A stretch of 64,000 nucleotides of DNA from NCBI GenBank assembly GCA_947650285.1, contig CANTFL010001327.1, positions 124,001-188,000 of the forward strand. The letters are read 5' to 3'. Below, in pieces: positions 24,141 through 35,100 of the stretch. Position 1 is the first letter of the stretch, and each line of letters begins with the position of its first letter. Source of the stretch: Hyaloperonospora brassicae. Its lineage: Eukaryota > Oomycota > Peronosporomycetes > Peronosporales > Peronosporaceae. The translations under genes and the position numbers were made by a program. The notes beneath the pieces are model-generated. The model searched no databases. It had not been told where the DNA came from and saw only the letters and a program-made list of their open reading frames with translations.

Positions 24141-24656
24141 ATGAGAACGAAGGAGACATCAAGGCTTTTACTTTGCAGTGTTCATGCGCACCAAAAGTTG
24201 CAGCAAGTTCCGCATTTAAAAAACGCAAGTGTGTTCGGTCCCGACGTGGTAAAAGCTGTACGTTCAAATCTTCTGTTCGCCGAGTTGCACAAGAAAATCA
24301 CTGGGAAGTTCAAGTTGCACCACGACCACTATCACGGACCGTTTATTGACAAAGCTGCTCATCCGCAAGGACGCGCTCTGACTGAAGATGAATGCAAAGA
24401 AGTGATTCAACCTGCAGCTGATCACCAAAAACCTGCCTGGATAGTGGCTGCAATTCACCGCCTGGAAATAGCAATAAACCCCCGAGATGTGTACAATGCT
24501 TATCAAGTAGAGAGAACTCGCATCCTAGCTGGTCTTTCACCGCTTGTTGCTTTACTATATGGACTTGAAGAACGCCCTGATGCGCCATATGTTGCTAAAT
24601 TTGGTGATCAACGAGAATTGACGCACCTACTAATCACTTCCCATTCCGCCAAATGA
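24141..24656 (+). pseudogene. MULE transposase N-terminal fragment
   Basis: A 171-residue frame ending in a stop. It contains KLHHDHYHGPFIDKAAHP, corresponding to the HNHG segment of FAR1/MULE DNA-binding regions, then RALTEDECKEVIQPA and later DVYNAYQVERTRILAGLSPL, which corresponds to the conserved DVYNxxxxxR...LxGxSPxxAL segment before the catalytic domain. It therefore represents the region linking the zinc-binding and DDE domains. The frame stops before the catalytic domain, which resumes in another frame at about 24726. Confidence 0.65.
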
Positions 24657-24725
24657 ATTTGCCGTTAATTTAGCGCCGAGAAGATTTGATTGATCTATTT
24701 AACGTGCTAGGCCAACCGTTTTGGG

Positions 24726-25088
24726 TTGCCTTCGATGCATGTTGTTGGTGTCACGACCACGAGCCCAACATTTTCCTTTACGAACTGTTTTATGGCTGGG
24801 GAATGTATGGAATATTACCTATGGGCGTTGCGGCACCTAAAACGTATTTTATTAGCTTTTTTGTTGGTATCAGAGACGTTTGTCACTAATCGTGAGCTAG
24901 CCTTGATAAATAGGTTGTTTACTGTATTTTTTTACTATAATAACGTCAAATTTCTTTTGTGCCAGTGGCACATGGGCAATAATATTTTTGCCCGAGAACG
25001 AAAGAGCTTTGCAGCCTTCAAACTTCTTGAAGATCAATGGATATCTTATTGTGAACGAAGACGGCAAGTGAATACAATTGACATTTAA
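24726..25088 (+). pseudogene. MULE transposase catalytic-domain fragment
   Basis: The frame reads ECMEYYLWALRHLKRILLAF, then VTNRELALINRLFTVFF, then KFLLCQWHMGNNIFARER. This is the second half of the MULE catalytic domain, where WAL..LK precedes the TD(R) aspartate and LLCxWHxxKN follows it. The aspartate is replaced by asparagine here. A 40-residue tail then meets a stop. Together with the frame change from the preceding fragment this shows the transposase is not functional. Confidence 0.75.
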
Positions 25089-25732
25089 CTAGGATGAAAG
25101 AAATTTTTCCGAGCCATGTCATATCTATCTGGAAAAGACTTACCTGCTGTACAAGGACCGGTTTGTAGCAGCGTTTATAAGTGATACGCTGCATTTTGGT
25201 CATACGACAACTTTGCGCGTTTAAAGGGCACATGCAGCACTTAAGTCATGGATAATTGTGTCTACGGGGGATTTGTTGACGGTGAAAAGTGCTTGACAGC
25301 TTGCTTTTGATGATTTAGCTTGCGAATATTAGACTGCAAACAGGTCGAGAACGGGCGTCAACAAGTCTCGGCTACGGATTGTTCTTTCCGCTGTGCCCGG
25401 CTAGGTCTCTGCTGCAGCTTTGAGGATTGCGTTAAAAAGCTATAAATTGCGACCTGGTACAACTCTGAAAAAACGCGAATAATGATGTGGAATGTCACGG
25501 TATGATAACTTCTAACTTTGAGATGCCGTGTATGCACACGTTTCGACTAGAAGCAGCAGCATAAATACCATCTATACCGCCGAGGGTTCTTTTCCTCGAA
25601 GATGTTGATGTACACTAGTGGTTGTTACAGCCTTCTCGACAAGAAGCAAAGCCTGAAGAACCCACCTCATTTGTGGAAAAAGTTAGGCGCATTCGAGAAT
25701 TATTTTAAGAGGAAACCTCGTATAGGCAGCGA

Positions 25733-26068
25733 GTGATACTTGACCATCTCTACGTGCTACCCACTGTATATATCTTTAATCCACTTATCCATCATGGCCG
25801 CGGGCGTCCTGTTGGTGCTCTTGGTCATCAATTGGTTGGACGTCAATTAATACGATCTACTAAGCGCCATCCATCGCAGTTTGAACATGTATGGAGTTCA
25901 TTGCGGTCGGTACGTCGATGCGGAAACTGCGGAGAAGAAGGAGACATCAGAAGAAGATATCAGCAACAATTACCGAATCTCGTAGGGACTGGATTGACAC
26001 TATCAAATTATCTAGGTGCTGAGGACGTATGGAAGCACTTAAAATATTTATTAAACGTATATAAGTAG
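25733..26068 (+). pseudogene. MULE C-terminal zinc-knuckle fragment
   Basis: The frame includes GRGRPVGALGHQ, then STKRHPSQFEHV and RRCGNCGEEGDIRRRY. GRP-rich and RDPS-F-like linkers followed by a CCHC zinc knuckle are usual at the C-terminus of oomycete Mutator-like transposases. In this copy the expected histidine is aspartate and the last cysteine is tyrosine, so the knuckle is broken. It is in line with the two upstream transposase fragments. Confidence 0.6.
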
Positions 26069-27280
26069 CACCTTGACATGGTATCACTTGCGTATAGTCA
26101 TTTTCTATACAGATATCGATAAAAAGCAGTACAGTTCAAGACTTCATACGGCTGTACTGGATGATTATTTTGTTAGAAGGAAATGTGACGTCTGAAAGTA
26201 TCAACAAGATTAAGTAAAGTGAAGGCCTCGACTTAACTCGGTGTCAAAATCGTTGAGGTGGTCAGCCACTTGACGATCCACAACTCATACTACTTATATA
26301 ACAACAATCTTTACAACACTTGTGCATTCTATCTCGTGACATAGCATTATTTACAATACAACAACGACATTATGCGTCACAGAAGTGCTTTGATGAAAGG
26401 TTACGTTACTCGGTGAATCACGTATGTAGCTTTGTTACCATATCTATGGTATGCTTTTTATGTAGTGACTGGTCCATCCACGACGATGCGGACTGCGAAT
26501 ATTTCGAGAGATGCCAGTATTTGGACGGAAAGGACTTTGTGCCAAGCAGGACAAAGTGAGGAAGCTAACGAATCTATTAATCAGGACGTCAGTTGATCTT
26601 ATTTTGTGCTCATATTGCAACGCATCGACGTCCGTGACTGCACTGTTTGAATAACAACGTCACTTACATTGCCGTGCTTCATTATCCGGACATTCGATAG
26701 ACTGTTCCAGCAGACCCTTCCAAAGGTATAATTGCAATATATATATATCGATGATTGAGATTCTTGCCGCGCAGAAGTGCAAGAAGCGTCAGTCATTTCA
26801 ACGTCTTTTAGAGCGGGTGACAAACTTGAGATGGACGTGAGCGTAGATATGTCAGCCGAGAAAAACCAAAATACTATACAAATGACGTATATCGATCACG
26901 ATAAGATCGTGACAAGGGCGTCTTTTGCAGTGACAAAAGATCCCGACGCAGGAGCTCATTGACTAAGACCAAATCATGTTAAATATATCACTGACTTCTT
27001 TAGCAATGTTTTGTCGACATGGCGGCACACTTGCCGCCTGGACATCTTTTGATGGAGCTGTCAAGGAATTTCCGGTACCCTAAACAAGAAACGCTCCGAC
27101 AAAATTTCCTAGTCAAACACAGCCATTGTTGTTTGTATACAATTGACCGAGCAAAACAACACTAAAACAGCAACAAGTTATTTTGACAGTAGTACCTAGC
27201 CGACAGACTAATTCATTGATGCTCACCACAACCAATCACGAATATTTTGAGTCCTTGGTCCAGAAAATAGCTTTTTCGTC

Positions 27281-27502
27281 TCAAAGCCAAGGATCCATTA
27301 ACGACTTGCCAAAGTCGTTTGTCACTGCAATTCGCTTCACCACCCGCGGACATCCAATGTCTGCACCGCCGCTCGTCACCACAAACGCGCTGTCAAAATA
27401 CGTCACGTTCAGGTAAATGTTGTCTCCACTACTCGTCAGGATGCTGCCAGTAATCGTATTATACGCACCAAAGACTTCTTCGTCGAACTCGATATTGTAC
27501 CC
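27281..27502 (-). pseudogene. Unidentified coding fragment inside the Mutator-like element
   Basis: On the minus strand a clean frame of about 73 residues reads YNIEFDEEVFGAYNTITGS, then NIYLNVTYFDSAFVVTSGGA, then CPRVVKRIAVTNDFGKSL and a stop after MDPWL. Composition and codon use look like genuine protein. It is opposite to the transposase and shows none of its motifs. Together with the 40-codon frame at 27655-27777 it looks like a captured or nested piece of another gene. Family unknown. Confidence 0.45.
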
Positions 27503-27654
27503 TTTCGAGCACTCAGCATGTTTCTAAATCCATCAAGCTTGAGACGCATGAGGCCATTGACGATTGCATTGGTTGGCGGAACCCGTTGCGCGCCTGAAAT
27601 CTAGTTCAGACACAGATGCTCACACTTGTGGCGGAACATCACGGTGGCGTCCTC

Positions 27655-27777
27655 TTATGTCTGCCTGTACGAGATGATCGATTTGTCGATATCGGACTCG
27701 GGGATCTCGTCGAATTTCGCGTAGAGATCGTAAAGCACATTCTTCTCGTCTTCCGAGAACACCGTTTCGAATGTCAT
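27655..27777 (-). pseudogene. 40-codon coding fragment, start of the unidentified insert
   Basis: An ATG at 27777 opens MTFETVFSEDEKNVLYDLYA, continuing KFDEIPESDIDKSIISYRQT before a TAA. The acidic, helical composition looks like the N-terminus of a soluble protein. It lies upstream, in the minus-strand direction, of the fragment at 27281-27502, with broken frame between (NAIVNGLMRLKLDGFRNMLS can be read in a third frame). It is probably the same former gene. Function not recognised. Confidence 0.4.
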
Positions 27778-28003
27778 GGTGTAGGAGGCGGAGACAGAGG
27801 TAATCTCTAGCCAAACGTAGATGGAGAGTTCTTAACATGCCTTGAACAGCTGAGCTTGAAGAGCATGTGCAAATTATATACTAGTTTTTAATTTCGCGTA
27901 AAATACGCGTTTAGTTGATATTCTTTTTATCAATTCATATTTAGCGTATCATAGCGTGAGATGAGAATGTAGATCCTTGATGAAATGGGGGTGAGTAATG
28001 ATA

Positions 28004-28029
28004 AGCGAAAAGTGAGTGGTGAATAGCGG
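28004..28029 (-). repeat. Right terminal inverted repeat of the Mutator-like element
   Basis: Reverse complement of 23848-23873, identical over 26 bases. Confidence 0.75.
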
Positions 28030-28129
28030 CTACCTGTTTATGTTATAAATATATTTCGTCCAAATATGTGCATATACAATCTTTTTAGGCAGGACATACT
28101 AGTCTACTGTGTGATATACATATAAATAG

Positions 28130-28280
28130 GGAAGCGTTATCCATATACCACCCAAACGTTAACCATCCACCCCCCCCAAATTAATTTTGATTGGCTATAA
28201 TCCACCATTCGGATTGGTCAAAGCGAATGAACGCAACTGTTAGAATTTCAAATCCCACAAGACGCTCACCTACAAATTGC
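28130..28280 (+). repeat. Left long terminal inverted repeat
   Basis: Inverted partner of 29493-29642. It contains CGTTAACCAT, a run of eight Cs, TTAATTTTGATTGGCTAT, GGTCAAAGCGAATGAACGCA and the inner block GACGCTCACCTACAAATTGC. Confidence 0.75.
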
Positions 28281-28289
28281 AACCTTCAG

Positions 28290-28600
28290 CGACGGAAACG
28301 AGGAGGCGGCAAGCGACAGAGAAAAGAAGGAGACAGAGACGAAGCGTAGTGGCGTCCTTTCGTGTCGGTACCAGCAGGTGAAGAAGAAGGAGAAAGAGAT
28401 AAGAAGGAGGAAGAGATAAGACAGAAGAGGTGGAGGCAGAAGCTGAGGACGAAGCAGAAGGTCAAGAAGAGGAGCAGGAAAGATAACGCTGTTGTAAGAG
28501 GAGGAGCCGGACAAGAGGACGATGTTACAAGAAGAGGAGCAGCAGCATCAATCGGTTGCCCAGGACATGCTTCTGAGGTGAACGTATCTGCTGCGAATGT
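28290..28600 (+). repeat. Purine-rich tract inside the TIR element
   Basis: The plus strand is dominated by gaagaagaagga, gagataagaagg and similar units over about 300 bases. Open frames exist in several frames on both strands because the tract has few stop codons; they encode only Lys/Glu/Arg- or Ser/Leu/Phe-rich low-complexity sequence and are not taken as genes. Confidence 0.6.
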
Positions 28601-29492
28601 GCGTTGGTCGTTGCTGTGTCGCAAGATTGTCTGTCGCAAGTGTGAGCTGCTAATGGCTCATTTGTTGTGCTTTTGGTGTCCTACTAGTTACCGAAAGCTG
28701 CAGAGTACGCATCCAGAGCAGGATGACACGAGGAATCGGCAGCTTGCGACAAATATTGAGGTGCAGGTGTGCCAAAAGAAAAAGACGCGGGTACGTACTG
28801 TTTTGTGTTGATGACATTCGGGGTAGTGAGGTGAGTTGCAGACTCTTTTTCGCCTACTTTTCGGCTCCTGACCAGGTCTTGTGCTTTGCACTAGAATGCT
28901 TACGTAGCTGCGATTGATCAGAAGATTCATAAACTCTTGCAGGTCAAAATGGCCAAGCCAACAACGCTGTGTTGTATTCAAGTGCGAGTCAACGCTTCGA
29001 CAATTTGCATCACGAGACTCAAGCTCAACAGTCGGCAGTGTCGAGGGGGATGCAAAGTAATTAATCCACGAATCAAGCCTCACAGGCGCACAGTTTCGAG
29101 TACGCTCTCGCACTATCTCGGGACACGAATAGCACCGACGAATTGTCGGCACTCTCTGCTACAAGCCAGTCTAGTACCGACAGGTTTTCGACATTCTGTG
29201 CACCACGTCTGTTAATGGGTGCAGTAAACGCGTTCCAGTCGATGATGAGTGATCAGACGCAGAAATGTGGACCCAACGATGCGCACACACAACAGCAATA
29301 GATGAACGCAATCAACTAAGGCTTGAACACGCAGAGCCACCAGCAACTGAGAGACCGATGTTCACCGCCCACTACGGTCGTGTCACCATCTCGTCAAAAC
29401 TTCTAGGTCCAAAGTAGCGTCTGAAATTCGCCAAGGCAACTTTCATCCCACGTTAATATGGAAGGACAACAGCAGCTTGACGATCAAATTGA

Positions 29493-29642
29493 GCAATTTG
29501 TAGGTGAGCGTCTTGTAGGTGTTGAAATTCTTGCAGTTGCGTTCATTCGCTTTGACCAATCAGAATGGTTGATCATAGCCAATCAAAATTAATTTGGGGG
29601 GATGTATGGTTAACGTTTCGGTGGTGGATTGATAACGCTTCC
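29493..29642 (-). repeat. Right long terminal inverted repeat
   Basis: Inverted partner of 28130-28280. It begins GCAATTTGTAGGTGAGCGTC and ends GATAACGCTTCC. Confidence 0.75.
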
Positions 29643-31936
29643 ATTATGTATACATATATACATTTAATTTTTATAGTGGCTTGCACCATAGTCTCCAAAT
29701 AACACAATAAGACGTACTGCCCCTCCAATCCATTACATCGTGTCTTCTACTATTGTAAACTCATAAGCTTAGTCCATACATACACTAGATATACTTACTT
29801 ATGCAACGGAATAACCCATCAACTCTTTTCAATGATATTAATGAAGCCATTCCATAATTCAAATCAGAAAACTTACATTATAATTTACAACCGACGTGAT
29901 TACTCGATCCATATCGATATATTTACAAGCTAATGTTGTTCGCACTGAGCACTATACAAAAACGCACTTACAAAAGTTAAATTATATTGAACTTTTGCCT
30001 AAGACTATAATTCTGACCATAGACTTCAATTTGATGTTCCACCTTATAGGCGTACAAGTGTCAAGATCCCTACCTCTTCGCACTAGATTATAAATATGTT
30101 GCTATTTGAATTTCTGATGCGATCATCAATCCTGACAGCGTCTTTTCGTCCGAAAGCCATCAATTGCAATATCATCAATTTATATCATCGCGTTTTCACC
30201 ATGTCGTGATCTTGAATAAGCGATTGTGCGAAGAAATAAAGATCTCACTGCTTTAAATATGGTAAAAACATCCGATCTTACTATTTATGGGTTAAAACGA
30301 TTGACATCGCAATCTTTCTTAAGTAAATTGGACCTCCAACAGAAAATGTAAATTTGCGCTCCTCCGAAATATTTTGGGAAATACACGAATTGACCTCGGG
30401 ATGCTTGTCGTCTATATAATTGAATTTTTACCACTACAATATTTTATAAACGTTTTCGTCTCGCTTTCATCCACCTCATGGTAAATAAATTATGGATGCT
30501 GTCATAAAAGATTCTCTCAGGGAAAGCAAGGTGTGAGTGCTGATCAATGATCACGATACCAGTCATTTTGCTTTATGTAAATTGTCACGAACACCCTCGG
30601 CATGGCTCAACGTTTACAATTGTTCTATACTTAAAATGGGAGCAGGATACCATAATGCCTTCTTAAAGTACTTTCAGTAGCAAAAGATCCCTAAGATGAT
30701 AATATCTCTTATCGTCTTCGAAAAACCTTTCGTCACGGCTTCGCTAGGACAATGGGGTGGAATATATCCTCGCAAAAGTAACGTCTGTCCCAGTCATCGT
30801 GTCCAACGACGATGGAGATCGACGCAGCAGATATATCCGGCTGATGAATGTCAATTATGGGCCAGAAAGCTGGCGAAAATGATCGGTGATTGTAGCGATT
30901 CGAAGATTACAAGCACGTCATGTGATGCATAATGCCACAGACCGGACCCTATGCAAAGTAAGTATCAGTTCAGGCCATTTCTGCAATGACCAAGTCTCAT
31001 ATAATATAGGATAGAGGCCATATATTTTCTAGCGATCTAGTAATTTTCACTCAGTAACAAATTTATCGTTAGAAGATCGACATACTGTCCACCACGTGAA
31101 TGAATACAAGCTCGAATGCACCTACCGTTAATTACGTCTTATGTGTCTACTTATTCTTTGTTTTGCGTGGCCGGCTCCAAGCGTTTGTCAGATACCTACA
31201 TTGAAATTGACGCAAAGACCTATTAATTATGCAGGTCTTCTCTGTCGGAACTGTATCCACAAAATTCGATCCATAAAGGCACTAACTAAGGTGTTTTTTA
31301 AAATCTTCAGTGAAAACTTTACCATTCCGCTGCGAGAATTTGTATATGGGTTGGGCTATTTACGCAGATACTAAAGCTTGTAAAATGAACCACGAACTAC
31401 GCGATAACATGCATCTTAACAAATTTTATAATTGATACGACACGATTCATAAATCGACTTTTTGCCGCGTCCAGTAAAGCGGCATAGGAATTAGACGTAT
31501 AAAAGTGTTAAGAATTCTTTAGTTGCGCTTTGAGATTGGCATGACGGCATTGTATTTCAAGTTGCTTCTTCAATGCGGGATTTGTACGCAACAATCGACG
31601 GTCGTCTAGAATCGTAAGTGAGACCTATTATGGATATTTATGTGCCCTTGATTGACAAAAATAAAATTCTCGTACCCAAAGTCTGTCAGTTAAAATTTTG
31701 AGCGGTTTAAATTTCCTACACAATCAAGAATTACATACGAGGAGGTCCATTTACGCAAACGGTTGTCGTTGAGTAGTGTTACCTGTACAACATGTAATAA
31801 TGATGAGATTCCTACACAAGTTTACAGGTATCGAACTGCGACTTCCAGTTGCATAATTCGTGTTCGAGGATAAGTTTCGCACATTTATACTTTTTGGTAA
31901 GACAAGGGTTATACACATGAAGTTACAGCTGAGCGG

Positions 31937-32166
31937 TAGATCCCGCATCGTACGACGAAGCCTTTTCATGGTACTTTAGTTACGCGTTTTTTCACTACAC
32001 ATAAGAGAAGGTTTCTGTACCTGGCTGTAATTCTTTGCATATTACTAGGTGTAGATCCCGCATCGTATGTCGACGAGTTTCCATAGTTATAGCATTCGCG
32101 TTTTAATTACAAATAAGAGATGATTTCGGTACCTGATTCTATATATCTTGGCACATTACTAGGAAC
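31937..32166. repeat. Tandem duplication of a 115-bp unit
   Basis: Unit 1 is 31937-32051 and unit 2 is 32052-32166. Both begin tagatcccgcatcgta and end near attactagg, with conserved islands such as acaNataagaga and ggtacctg/tgtacctg. The identity is about 70-75% by eye, so the duplication is old. Confidence 0.7.
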
Positions 32167-35100
32167 CAAGATTCCAATTTAAAAGTAGTAAACTAAGTAG
32201 GAGAAGTCGAATGGAGTAGTTTTCTCATCAAAACCCTTTCATCTCAGCGCGAAGCTCAACGTTACAGGTCCTATAAGGGTTATATGAAGCATTCCCTGCT
32301 TGACTCGACGCAACTTTCATCAACTGAGAGCGCTCAATCATCGCTAAGTCAACGTACGTGATATAAGCCCCAGAAAATGATCAGGTATCGAAACTAGAAC
32401 TGCTGCAGCAACAATCGAATTGCAGGCCACTTATAAAAACCTGCGCAAATTCGTCGAATTCGCCAAATTTAAGGTCTACAAGTACGTAGCCGCATTCCTA
32501 AAACTCGAAGAAAGAATATGATAAGCGATTAGTTTAGCACGCGATTGACCTCGTGCCAGGATCAAGTCATGCGCGACTAGGAAGCGGCCGCTGCCTCGAA
32601 ATAGTCCAAAGCAAGTAATAGTTTTAGCGGCCGCCACAAGGATATCCAACGTGCGCAAAATTATATCTCACCATTTGTTAGACCTCCCGCTGTTAAGGCC
32701 TTATAAAATATGGATTATGTTAAGTGTCGTTTATACGCAAAAAGGTGTCAATTTCCTAGCGCATGTACCTTTACATTATATTTATAAGCGGGTTCAGTTG
32801 TGTGTGACCCCGAATCTCGCAATTATCTATGTAACTATGCGCTTTAGTAATGACAACAACAAGAACATCTTAATCAACAAATCTAATTAATCTCATCCGC
32901 GAAAATTACTATACATGCGATGCGTTATGCTTGCGATTATATTTTTAAGGAATTTGGTAGATTGATGAAGTTTGTGATGTGCTCGGACCATGCGTCGTCA
33001 CAGATGGCAATCATCATACCTAAATTTTCGACTTGTTGAGGTAAGCTTTCTTTCATCTCGACTTTTGAGCTTATATCTAATACAAAGCATTAATAACAAT
33101 TTCCTGTTACTACACCATAGGGGCGCCCGAATTGGTACATTGTTGAGATTCCTGGTGTGACACAAAGAACTAGTACATTTGCATAAATTGAAAAATGGTA
33201 TATTACAAAAACTTTTACCCACAAAATCTATTGCTGTTTTTGATGTGTATAGGGATAAAAATGTAAATTGTAAAATCGATGTTACCTTACTAAATCATCA
33301 ATGGTATAATAGCTCACCATTGGCATTAAGAATGACTCAGACTTAAGGATTAAACTTTTCGTGAGTTCTACAACATGTTTTATGGCTATAGTGTGAATTC
33401 ATAAAAATATTTGCGGATGTTACCTTGAATTCATAACACCACACTTCTATGAGTGGATCCATGATCACAAGTTGAACGTGTGATGATGACCAACGAGTAA
33501 AGACATCGCTTTTTTTCTATATACTCTGCAAACATACTCTATTGTACTTTAGATTAAACGTTTCAATTTATTAAATACTGACGATCTTGTATCCGTCCCC
33601 ATAAATACGTCTTACAGCCTTAGTGGGGTCTCGATCGATTTTAAAGATACTTTGCCATACTCTAGTATTTGGTATACGCATTACGGCAGAAAATTCGGCA
33701 CGCTGTATGGTGCCAATTATCGTAACGACGGTCTCCTTTTTTATTTTTAGCCGAATTATGCACTTCTCTAAATTTTTATAATACATAGGTCAAGCATATC
33801 CAATAAAGCGGCTATAATTATCCAGGCCCAATAGACAAGAAAGGTTAAAGTGAGTGTGATGAGCGTGGCCTTACACTCTGTTAAATTTCGTGAGCTTTTA
33901 GACACTGTAAATTTCTTTTTAGCGACTTGATAGGGTTCAACAAAACAAACTAATCATGCGTCATTGTAGTTGAAGCCTTTCTTTTTCAGTAGAGGGCGAC
34001 ATATATTTTTTTACTTCAGGACACACTCGCGGTGGATCGCCCTATAATGCATCGCCACTATATTTCGAATGATTAAGAAGTGTTACTGGATGCCAAATCC
34101 AGCACATAAAAAATAAACTACTATCGTGAAAAGAAATCATATTTATGATGCCACTAGAAGTGAAATGTGAAGGTAGCACCTTGGCGCGAAAATTTGTCGA
34201 AACGTCTTTGGGTTCCTTTAATCCGCAGAAACACCCCTTGCTGCCAACTACGAGCCGATACTCCGTCGCGACTATCAACTGGCACATAAGCTGTGAATTA
34301 AAGTATCAATGTCAGTCAACAATCTGTTTTCCACTACTTCCATCCTTATATTATCAACAATACAACGTATAAAGTTGCGAGGGAATCGATATTTATCTTT
34401 TATCTACGTGGTAAATTACGATAGTTCTCATCTTCATTACTATTTATATTTTTACTCGAACTTAGCGTTTTTGTTCGTGTATACGAATGGCACTTGATAT
34501 GTGGCCCTTACAGTGTTATGCGCGTGTAGGCTCGTGCACGCTTTATTGGGTATTACAAAGAGAGGAATTGAGAAGGCTACATATGCTTCATGAGAAATTT
34601 ATCCAAGACACTGCGTCATACTCAAAGTTTACCGGCGGGCGGTAAAAATTGTAACTCCCAGCTTCAATTTTTGGGTATGTAAAGCAGTATAAACAATTAC
34701 GTAATAATGCGGGCTTCTTCAAACAACATTTTCTACTTGAAAGTATTTTCTGAAGTATTATCGTCCCCATTTGATGATGAAAAAGCATGCGTCGCTTCAA
34801 CGTCCTCAAAAATGAAGAAGCTAGCGTTTCAACTGACAAAGCTTCGTTGCGATCTTCGCAGATTGCGCAAGATCTTTCGATCCATGATGTACATAAGCTT
34901 TAGTATTCGCTGCCTAATTCGCCTTTTTGCCAACATTGTCATGGTAAGTCACTAGGTAAAGCGCTAGTATCGTATGATTTCAATTTTGGCCTGTTAAGCT
35001 GATGATAAGTTCCTCGGGGCGCAGATAAAAAAGCTTGTAAGTTTATACAGCGCGCAGTCACTTTCACGCCTCGAAGGACACGCAAATCCTTGATCTTGCG

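Larger units (their letters stand above)
23848..28029 (+). mobile_element. Mutator-like DNA transposon, inactive
   Basis: The ends are an inverted pair: 23848-23873 on the plus strand equals the reverse complement of 28004-28029 over 26 bases (CTATTCACCACTCACTTTTC in the middle). Inside, plus-strand fragments match a MULE/FAR1-type transposase in order: a DNA-binding region at 24141-24656, the catalytic core at 24726-25088 and a degenerate zinc knuckle near 25919. Stops and shifts separate them, and the aspartate of the usual TDREL motif reads as asparagine (VTNREL). A 9-bp target duplication was looked for and not seen. The right third carries a minus-strand coding fragment unrelated to the transposase. 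The total length of 4.2 kb is reasonable for a MULE. Confidence 0.7.
28130..29642. mobile_element. 1.5-kb element with 150-bp terminal inverted repeats
   Basis: The outer 150 bases at each end are inverted copies of each other (28130-28280 and 29493-29642) at roughly 85-90% identity. The tip is GGAAGCGTTATC, and the inner blocks include CAAATTAATTTTGATTGGCT and CGAATGAACGCAACTG. Between them are about 1.2 kb with no recognisable transposase, so it is taken as a non-autonomous DNA element. The first 300 bases of the interior are extremely purine-rich on the plus strand. No target-site duplication was recognised, so the superfamily is open. Confidence 0.75.

Noticed and set aside
28286..28811. 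Open frames of 117 and 149 codons on both strands
   Set aside because: They result from the purine-rich tract, which has few stop codons; low complexity and no motif. They lie inside the TIR element.
32580..32640. Two NotI-like gcggccgc sites about 40 bases apart, suggesting vector sequence
   Set aside because: The sequence between and around is AT-rich and not vector-like; two chance 8-mers are possible.
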